Shown here: positions 58,405 through 64,000 of the stretch, piece by piece
Layout: the number at the start of each line of letters is the position of its first letter
Numbering within the stretch: position 1 is the first letter of the stretch
NCBI GenBank assembly: GCA_965660935.1
Contig: CBFIBR010000006.1
Location: forward strand, 6,291-70,290
Reading direction: 5' to 3'
Length of the DNA: 64,000 nt
Source: UBA1172 sp002457135
GTDB lineage: Bacteria; Pseudomonadota; Alphaproteobacteria; Puniceispirillales; UBA1172
Notes under the pieces: generated by a model
Told to the model about the DNA's origin: nothing
What the model saw: the letters and a program-made list of their open reading frames with translations, nothing else
Database searches by the model: none
Made by a program: the position numbers and the translations under genes

Positions 58405-59925
58405 ATGAAGTCATCATCACCAGATCAGCCAATGCCTTCCCGGGCATTGGTTATTGGCGCCGGTTTCGGCGGTATTGCCGCTGCCCTCAGGATGCGGGCC
58501 AGGGGCTATCAGGTGACGCTGGTGGACCGGCTGGATGCCATAGGCGGCAGGGCGCAGGTGTTTGAGCGTGGCGGTTTCCGTCATGATGCTGGCCCGACTG
58601 TGGTGACCGCGCCGTTCCTGTTTGATGAGCTGTTTGAACTGTTTGGTGAAAAGCGGGAGGATTTTGTTGAATTCCGCCCCCTCGACCCGTGGTACCGCTT
58701 TCATTTCGATGGCGGGGAGCAGTTTGATTACCGCGCCTCGGTTGATGACACGATGGATGAAATCGCCCGCTTCAGCCCCGAAGACCGCAAGGGTTATGAC
58801 GGATTGCTGAAAGCATCAGAGGCAATTTTCAGGGTCGGGTTCGAACAGCTCGCCGACCGTCCCTTCACCCGTTTCACCACGATGCTGAAACAGGTTCCGG
58901 CCCTGCTCAAGTTGAAAAGCTATAAAACCGTGGCGCAGATGGTCAACAGCCATATCCGCCATCCCCTGCTGCGGCAGGCGTTTTCAATCCATCCCCTGCT
59001 GGTGGGGGGGAACCCTTTCACCACAACATCGATCTACACGCTGATCCATTTTCTGGAACGCCGCTGGGGCGTCTGGTTCGCCATGGGCGGCACCGGCAAG
59101 CTGGTGGCCGAACTCCACGCCCTGATGGAACGCGCCGGGGTTGATGTGCGGCTCAATGTGGATATTGACCGGATTGAGGTCAAGGATGGCCTCACCACCG
59201 GGGCTGTCTCCAGTGATGGTGAGGTGTTTCCGGCGGATCGGGTGATCTGCAATGGTGACCCGCCCACGGTCTATAGCCAGATGATGCCTGAGGCCTATAG
59301 CGGCGGCAGCAAGATGCTGCCGGAAAGCCTGACGAAATATTCCATGGGGCTGTTCGTGCTGTTTTTCGGCACCACCAGGCAATACCCCGATATCGCCCAT
59401 CACACGATCTGGATGGGGCCTCGCTACAAGGACCTGCTGGCCGATATCTTTGACCGCAAGGTGCTGGCGGATGATTTCTCGCTCTACCTGCATCGGCCGA
59501 CTGCAACCGATGCATCCTTTGCCCCCGAAGGCTGTGACAGCTTTTATGTGCTGTGCCCGGTGCCGAACCTGCTGGGCAAGACCGACTGGTCCGAGGAGGG
59601 GCAAAAGCTGCGTGATCGCATCGTTGCCGCGCTGGAGAAGACCATCATGCCCGGGTTGAGCGACACCATCCGTGCTGATTTCTGGATGACGCCCGAGGAT
59701 TTCAAATCGCGTTACCGCGCCATGCATGGCACCGGTTTTTCGATTGCCCCTGTGTTCTCCCAGTCGGCGTGGTTCCGGTATCATAATCGTGACCCGCGGA
59801 TTCCCAATCTCTATTTCGCGGCGGCGGGCGCGCATCCCGGTGCAGGGATGCCAGGGGTCTTGTGTTCTGCTAAGGTGGTTGAGGCCCTGGTGGCGGAAGA
59901 CGAGCGACAGTCTGATGCAGCCTGA
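58405..59925 (+). CDS. crtI: Phytoene desaturase
   Basis: 506-aa FAD-dependent desaturase converting phytoene to lycopene at the membrane. N-terminal dinucleotide-binding loop VIGAGFGGIAAALRMRARG with YQVTLVDRLDAIGGRAQVFE, then FRHDAGPTVVTAPF, and the C-terminal carotenoid-desaturase signature NLYFAAAGAHPGAGMPGVL near residue 475. ATG 58405 is the best start (GGAAAGA upstream), with an in-frame ATG at 58372 overlapping the end of crtE as an alternative. GC-rich throughout. Confidence 0.96.
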   Translation: MKSSSPDQPMPSRALVIGAGFGGIAAALRMRARGYQVTLVDRLDAIGGRAQVFERGGFRHDAGPTVVTAPFLFDELFELFGEKREDFVEFRPLDPWYRFHFDGGEQFDYRASVDDTMDEIARFSPEDRKGYDGLLKASEAIFRVGFEQLADRPFTRFTTMLKQVPALLKLKSYKTVAQMVNSHIRHPLLRQAFSIHPLLVGGNPFTTTSIYTLIHFLERRWGVWFAMGGTGKLVAELHALMERAGVDVRLNVDIDRIEVKDGLTTGAVSSDGEVFPADRVICNGDPPTVYSQMMPEAYSGGSKMLPESLTKYSMGLFVLFFGTTRQYPDIAHHTIWMGPRYKDLLADIFDRKVLADDFSLYLHRPTATDASFAPEGCDSFYVLCPVPNLLGKTDWSEEGQKLRDRIVAALEKTIMPGLSDTIRADFWMTPEDFKSRYRAMHGTGFSIAPVFSQSAWFRYHNRDPRIPNLYFAAAGAHPGAGMPGVLCSAKVVEALVAEDERQSDAA

Positions 59926-59965
59926 ATAACGGCCAGGGACTGACCTTTCCGGGTGGCAGATTGAA

Positions 59966-60931
59966 ATGGAAGCAACCCAATACAGCGATGCCGAAACAAC
60001 CCTCAGAAAAGGGGGCAAGACGTTCGCTTGGGCGCGGCGCTTTCTCGGTGCCGGCCCGGGGCATGAGGCAGCGCGGCTCTATGCATTCTGCCGCTTGCTG
60101 GATGATCTGGCTGATGGCGATATTGCAGATGGTCCGGCTCGATTGCATCGCATCCATGATGAGCTGGTATCGGGGCAGGCGAGTGACCCTGATCTGGTTC
60201 GTTTCAAGCCATTGATGGAACAGCGCGGCATTCCGGCAACCGCGCTCAATGAGCTGATTGAGGGGCTGCTGGGTGATCAGGATGACGTGCTGATCGCCAG
60301 TGAGGCTGAACTGCACCGCTATTGCTATCGTGTTGCCGGAACCGTCGGGCTGATGATGTGCCCGATCCTAGGAATCAGGCAGGATGAAACCCTTGCCCGC
60401 GCACAGGCCCATGCCGTCGACCTCGGCATCGCCATGCAGATGACCAATATCGCCCGTGATATCCTTGAGGATGCGGCCATGGGCCGGCGGTACCTGCCTG
60501 CCGACTGGGTCGGGGGGATCAGCCCCCAGGATATCCGTGATGCTGCCCGAAACGGTGATGCCCGGGTTGATGCCCGGGGTGATAGCAGGAATGGCGACAG
60601 CATGATCATCACCCGCGTGGCCAGCGCGGCGGAGAGGCTGGTGGAAGAGGCTGAACGTTATTACGACAGCGGTATCAGGGGGCTGAACTACCTACCCGCC
60701 GGTGCGCATCTCGCCATCCTGATTGCTGCCCGTGCCTATCGCCAGATCGGCCGCCAGCTGGTCCGGCGGGGATGCCGCTGGCATGAGGGCAGGCAGGTCA
60801 CCACAAAGGCAACCAAGCTGCGGGTCAGCCTGCCCGCTTTCCCCCTCATGCTGGCGCGACTGGCCCCTGTGGGTGACCATGATCAGGCGCTTCATCACGG
60901 CTTGCGAGGGCTGCCGCATGTCCACCAGTAA
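59966..60931 (+). CDS. crtB: Phytoene synthase
   Basis: 321-aa squalene/phytoene synthase joining two GGPP into phytoene. First Asp motif LLDDLAD (about 45-50) after FCRLLD; second NIARDILEDA, followed by GRRYLPADW. An Asp/Gly/Arg-rich stretch after it (GDARVDARGDSRNGDS, about residues 197-212) is encoded by a nearly direct DNA repeat (GATGCCCGGG twice at about 60557-60580), an apparent recent expansion in a loop. It lies 40 bp after crtI; crtY follows after 19 bp or overlaps, depending on its start. Confidence 0.95.
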   Translation: MEATQYSDAETTLRKGGKTFAWARRFLGAGPGHEAARLYAFCRLLDDLADGDIADGPARLHRIHDELVSGQASDPDLVRFKPLMEQRGIPATALNELIEGLLGDQDDVLIASEAELHRYCYRVAGTVGLMMCPILGIRQDETLARAQAHAVDLGIAMQMTNIARDILEDAAMGRRYLPADWVGGISPQDIRDAARNGDARVDARGDSRNGDSMIITRVASAAERLVEEAERYYDSGIRGLNYLPAGAHLAILIAARAYRQIGRQLVRRGCRWHEGRQVTTKATKLRVSLPAFPLMLARLAPVGDHDQALHHGLRGLPHVHQ

Positions 60932-60950
60932 GCCTCAAGGTGGTGATGCA

Positions 60951-62093
60951 ATGAAACTGGCGGTGATCGGTGCCGGTGCCGCCGGGCTTTCGCTGTGCCG
61001 GATGGCGGATCAGCTCCCCGGGGCGGATATCACGCTGATTGACCCGCTCAAGCCCGGCCAGCGGCAGGAGCATTCATGGGGGTTCTGGCGGCATGAGGCG
61101 GCTGAAGAGGCCTTTGCCCTTGCCCGCAAGACATGGTCTCGCTGGCGTATAACGGGTGTTGCACGGTCAGTGGAACAGATCACCACCCGTCACCCCTATG
61201 CCTGCCTCGAAAGCAAGGCCTGGCTGGGGGAATGCCGCCGCAGGGCCAGGGCTGCCGGATGCACGTTCATGCAGGCCAGCGTGGATACAGCGCGGGGTGA
61301 GGGGGGTCGCATCATCCTTGAAACCTCCGCCGGGCCGGTTGAGGCTGATCTGGTGCTGGACAGCCGCCACGGCACACTGCCCCCCGGCACCATGCTCCAG
61401 CATTTCACGGGCTGGGAGATTGAGGCCGAAACAGCGTGTTTTGACCCTGAATGCGCCACGCTGATGGATTTCCGCTGTGATCAGTCACGCGGTATCCATT
61501 TCATCTATGTGCTGCCCTTCACCGACCGGCGTGCGCTGGTGGAATCCACCATGTTCAGCCCGGCCACCGAGGCCCCTGATTTCTACGCCGGCGCGATTGA
61601 CCTCTATTGCCGTCAGACCCTGGGTAGCGGCGATTACATGGTGCTGCGGCGTGAACACGGGGTTATTCCCATGGGCTTCCCTGTCCCGAGGGATAAATCC
61701 CTCATCGGGATTGGCGGGAATGGCGGCGCGGTGCGGCCATCGAGCGGCTATGCCTTCGTCTTTATCCAGAAACAGGTTCGCGCTGTCCTGTCTGCCATGA
61801 AGACTGGCAACCTATCCAAAAGTATCATGCCCAAAAGTATTAGACCGCATCAGCCGGTTGATCTCTGGATGGACCGTATTTTCCTGAAGGTGCTGAGGCG
61901 TTTTCCCGGCCGCGCCCCCGGCCTCTTTGTCGCGATGGCGAGGGCATTATCAGGCGATGAGATGGCCCGCTTTCTTTCCGGTGAGGCCAGTTTGCGGTTG
62001 CGGCTGAAAGTGATCATGGCCATGCCGAAATGGCCGTTTCTGCTGGCCCTGATGCTGCCAGAGGCGGGCCAGGCAAGGAGGCAGGGGTCATGA
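60951..62093 (+). CDS. crtY: Lycopene beta-cyclase
   Basis: 380-aa flavoprotein cyclising lycopene to beta-carotene. Rossmann loop LAVIGAGAAGLSLCRMA at the N-terminus, EHSWGFWRHEA (the CrtY HTW-type motif), and VIPMGFPVPRD and GIGGNGGAVRPSSGYAF in the middle. The start MKLAVIG at 60951 has AAGGTGG seven bases before it. An in-frame ATG at 60918 with GAGGG would add 11 residues and overlap crtB. Its stop overlaps the blh ATG (ATGA), coupling translation. Confidence 0.93.
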   Translation: MKLAVIGAGAAGLSLCRMADQLPGADITLIDPLKPGQRQEHSWGFWRHEAAEEAFALARKTWSRWRITGVARSVEQITTRHPYACLESKAWLGECRRRARAAGCTFMQASVDTARGEGGRIILETSAGPVEADLVLDSRHGTLPPGTMLQHFTGWEIEAETACFDPECATLMDFRCDQSRGIHFIYVLPFTDRRALVESTMFSPATEAPDFYAGAIDLYCRQTLGSGDYMVLRREHGVIPMGFPVPRDKSLIGIGGNGGAVRPSSGYAFVFIQKQVRAVLSAMKTGNLSKSIMPKSIRPHQPVDLWMDRIFLKVLRRFPGRAPGLFVAMARALSGDEMARFLSGEASLRLRLKVIMAMPKWPFLLALMLPEAGQARRQGS

Positions 62094-62986
62094 TCGCCGA
62101 ACTTGGGCTGACAGGCACGCTTGCGCTGCTGGCTGTGGTGGTCATCGGGCTGCCCCATGGCGCGATGGATGCCGCTGTTGCGTTATCCCTCGGCTATCGC
62201 GGCATGGTGAGGCTATTAACCTTTTTGGTAGTCTACACCCTGACGGCGTTGGCGGTGGTGATGTTCTGGCTGGCTTTCCCCAGCCTGTCGCTTGCCCTCT
62301 TCCTGCTGATCAGCATGGTGCATTTCGGGCTGGGTGATACTGAACCCAGTAGTCCGGGGTCTGGTAGTCCGGGGTCTGGCAGTCCGGGGTCTGGCAGTCC
62401 GGGGGCTAGTCATTCCCTCGAACGCTGGGTTCAGGCTCTCGCCCATGGCGGGCTGGTGGTGGTGGCTATCCCTTATTTCCATCAGGCTGATGTTGCCGCC
62501 ATTTTCAGCATACTTGGTGCCGTGCCAGGCATGATCTGGCCGATGCTTGATGCCATGACCTATGCCTGGCTTGCGGTGGGGGCGGCCTATGCCCTCCTCG
62601 CCATGAGGCGGCGGCATTTGCGCCTCGGGCTGGCCGAATGGGTGGGTCTGGTGGTTCTGATGGCCCTGATGCCGCCACTGGCCGGGTTTGCGCTTTATTT
62701 CTGCTGTGTTCATACCCCGCGTCATGTCCGGCGTATCCTGCGCTCGCTTGCGGCCAGCAGCCCGCCCCTGCCGGTCTATAAAACAACCGTCGGGCTGACG
62801 CTGGCGACCTGGCTTGCCGGCGGGGTCTGCCTCGCCCTGCTTTCCGGTGGGGCCAGTTTTTCTGAGGCCAGTCTGCCTGAAGCAAGCCTTCAGGTTGTCT
62901 TTATCGGCTTGGCGGCCCTGACAGTCCCGCATATGATCCTGATTGACGGAATTTTCCGTCCAGCCATGGAGCAACCGAGGCCATGA
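62090..62986 (+). CDS. blh: Beta-carotene 15,15'-dioxygenase (Brp/Blh family)
   Basis: 298-aa integral membrane dioxygenase cleaving beta-carotene to two retinal, the proteorhodopsin chromophore. Iron-site histidines conserved in the family are visible: His23 (GLPHGAMDA), His78 (VHFGLGD), His119 (ALAHGG), and His208/His212 (CVHTPRH). Many hydrophobic helices. A loop after HFGLGDTE (about residues 86-106) is built from (SPGSG) repeats encoded by four 15-bp tandem DNA copies, an insertion not expected in the family core. Overlaps crtY and fni by 4 bp (ATGA) each. Confidence 0.93.
   Translation: MIAELGLTGTLALLAVVVIGLPHGAMDAAVALSLGYRGMVRLLTFLVVYTLTALAVVMFWLAFPSLSLALFLLISMVHFGLGDTEPSSPGSGSPGSGSPGSGSPGASHSLERWVQALAHGGLVVVAIPYFHQADVAAIFSILGAVPGMIWPMLDAMTYAWLAVGAAYALLAMRRRHLRLGLAEWVGLVVLMALMPPLAGFALYFCCVHTPRHVRRILRSLAASSPPLPVYKTTVGLTLATWLAGGVCLALLSGGASFSEASLPEASLQVVFIGLAALTVPHMILIDGIFRPAMEQPRP
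62351..62410 (+). repeat. Four 15-bp tandem repeats inside blh
   Basis: Units AGTCCGGGGTCTGGT/C at 62351, 62366, 62381 and a diverged last copy at 62396. In frame (15 bp), so copy number change adds or removes five residues (SPGSG) without frameshift. Confidence 0.92.
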
Positions 62987-64000
62987 CCGCCAAAACCGCT
63001 GATCGCAAGAATATTCACCTCGATCTGGCCCGCCGGAATGAAGCGCTGGCCAATACCCCGAACCAGCTGGATCGTGTCAGGCTGACGCATAATGCCCTAC
63101 CTGAACTTGATTTCGATGCTGTGTCCACGCGCAGCCGGTTTCTGGGGTATGATCTGGCCATGCCGCTGATGATCGGGGCCATGACCGGCGGTACCGACAG
63201 GGCCGATACCCTCAATGCCCATCTGGCCGAGGCTGCCAATGCAGCCGGTGTCGGCCTTGCCTTTGGCTCCCAGCGGGCCAGTCTCGAAAATGGCAATGGT
63301 GGGGGCAGGGGGCAGGCCCGGTTGCGCCGACTGGCCCCTTCGGTTCCGCTGATTGGCAATCTGGGCGGGGTACAGCTGGCCCGTGACGGTGGCATAGACC
63401 TGGCCCTGCGGGCGGCGGAGAGCATTGAGGCCGATGCCCTGGCCATTCACCTCAACCCGTTGCAGGAACTGGTTCAGCCCGAGGGCGACCGTGACTGGCG
63501 CGGGGTTGAGGAGGCGATCACCACACTGGTGGAAAAACTGCCTTGCCCGGTGATCGTCAAGGAAGTCGGTGCCGGGCTGTCAGCATCGGTCGCGGGCAGG
63601 GTGGCGGCGATGGGGGTTCGCTACGTTGATTGCGCCGGGCTTGGCGGCACCAATTGGACCCGGATTGAAAACCTGCGGCGTGATGATGGCACAGACACCG
63701 GTGATACCGAAACCTTCGCCCCTTATCTGGATTGGGGGATTCCGACGCTTGAGGCCCTCAAGTCGATCCGCTCGGCCCAGCCTTCGCTTGGGCTGATTGC
63801 ATCGGGCGGGATCCGCAACGGGCTTGACGCGGCGCGGGCTATCTGGCTGGGGGCGGATATGGTGGCCGCTGCCGGGCATTTCCTCAAGGCCGCTGAAGAT
63901 GACCAGGGCCAGCCCAGCCCTGAAGCCCTCGCCAGGGCGCTGGAACGCTGGCAGGAACAGTGCCGGATTGCGCTTTTTTTGACCGGATCAGCCGATCTTT
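62983..64000 (+). CDS. fni: Isopentenyl-diphosphate delta-isomerase, type 2 (3' truncated by window edge)
   Basis: Interconverts IPP and DMAPP using reduced FMN; supplies both building blocks for the carotenoid/retinal route. At least 339 residues are present. Visible: RKNIHLDLA start, LMIGAMTGGT (FMN/substrate region), GLAFGSQRASLE, LIGNLGGVQL, HLNPLQELVQPEGDRDW (conserved Q/E), VIVKEVGAGLSA, YVDCAGLGGTNWTRIE and IASGGIRNGLDAARAIWLGADMV. The MTAKTADRKN start overlaps the blh stop (ATGA). It is the sixth gene of the crtE-fni operon, and the frame runs off the end of the window. Confidence 0.95.
   Translation, partial: MTAKTADRKNIHLDLARRNEALANTPNQLDRVRLTHNALPELDFDAVSTRSRFLGYDLAMPLMIGAMTGGTDRADTLNAHLAEAANAAGVGLAFGSQRASLENGNGGGRGQARLRRLAPSVPLIGNLGGVQLARDGGIDLALRAAESIEADALAIHLNPLQELVQPEGDRDWRGVEEAITTLVEKLPCPVIVKEVGAGLSASVAGRVAAMGVRYVDCAGLGGTNWTRIENLRRDDGTDTGDTETFAPYLDWGIPTLEALKSIRSAQPSLGLIASGGIRNGLDAARAIWLGADMVAAAGHFLKAAEDDQGQPSPEALARALERWQEQCRIALFLTGSADL

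Noticed and set aside
58984..60018. 344-codon minus-strand open frame across crtI
   Set aside because: Antisense shadow of crtI; composition rich in His/Gln/Pro/Arg and without motifs.

Overview
The window is a GC-rich stretch of a marine alphaproteobacterial chromosome, most like the SAR116/Puniceispirillum-type lineages. This placement is inferred from gene content: a proteorhodopsin with a complete retinal operon, an Entner-Doudoroff operon, several binding-protein ABC transporters, an MttB-family methyltransferase and a leaderless-looking leuA leader. No marker phylogeny could be run. Genes are densely packed, with many 4-bp ATGA overlaps. The only long gene-poor, AT-rich stretch is at about 54.73-57.53 kb.

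Left third (1-23 kb), mostly housekeeping. It opens with the C-terminal part of glutamate synthase (gltB), a GNAT acetyltransferase, a glutathione S-transferase, a secreted-protein remnant, an alpha/beta hydrolase and a GT4 glycosyltransferase. Next comes the translation block thrS-infC-rpmI-rplT-pheS-pheT, in which infC appears to start at AUA. leuA follows on the minus strand with a Leu-rich leader peptide, then lepA, a small membrane protein and tRNA-Ser(GGA). Two head-to-head gene remnants, a sugar ABC ATPase and a PfkB sugar kinase, mark a deletion scar just before the zwf-pgl-edd-eda operon, which ends in a bidirectional terminator.

Middle (23-39.7 kb), accessory metabolism. There is a DUF3303 protein, an MDR dehydrogenase and an agmatinase-family ureohydrolase. 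A LysR-controlled minus-strand operon encodes a flavin reductase, an aldehyde dehydrogenase, a luciferase-like monooxygenase, a DUF1185 protein, an alpha/beta hydrolase, an Xsc-like ThDP enzyme and an EthD-like protein; it looks like a complete but unassigned degradation pathway. Next are a Ugp-type ABC transporter whose permeases carry unusual extra-membrane insertions, a GpdQ-like phosphodiesterase and another aldehyde dehydrogenase.

39.9-54.8 kb is a quaternary-amine (betaine-type) catabolic region. It holds an M19-like protein lacking some metal ligands, an uncharacterised 588-aa protein, a DUF3726 protein, an Ldh-family imine or keto-acid reductase, the ProXWV betaine transporter, a DAO-family flavoenzyme, a PuuC-like aldehyde dehydrogenase, a DapA-family aldolase, a GntR/FCD regulator with a twin operator, and MttB. 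A HAD hydrolase closes the region.

54.7-64 kb is the phototrophy locus. An AT-rich island carries two tiny minus-strand membrane proteins, long non-coding DNA and a proteorhodopsin predicted to be a blue-absorbing proton pump. The island ends inside the first 55 codons of the polyprenyl synthase gene. From there the operon crtE-crtI-crtB-crtY-blh-fni is GC-rich like the rest of the chromosome, and it encodes the route from IPP/DMAPP to retinal. This mosaic boundary is the most striking feature of the window.
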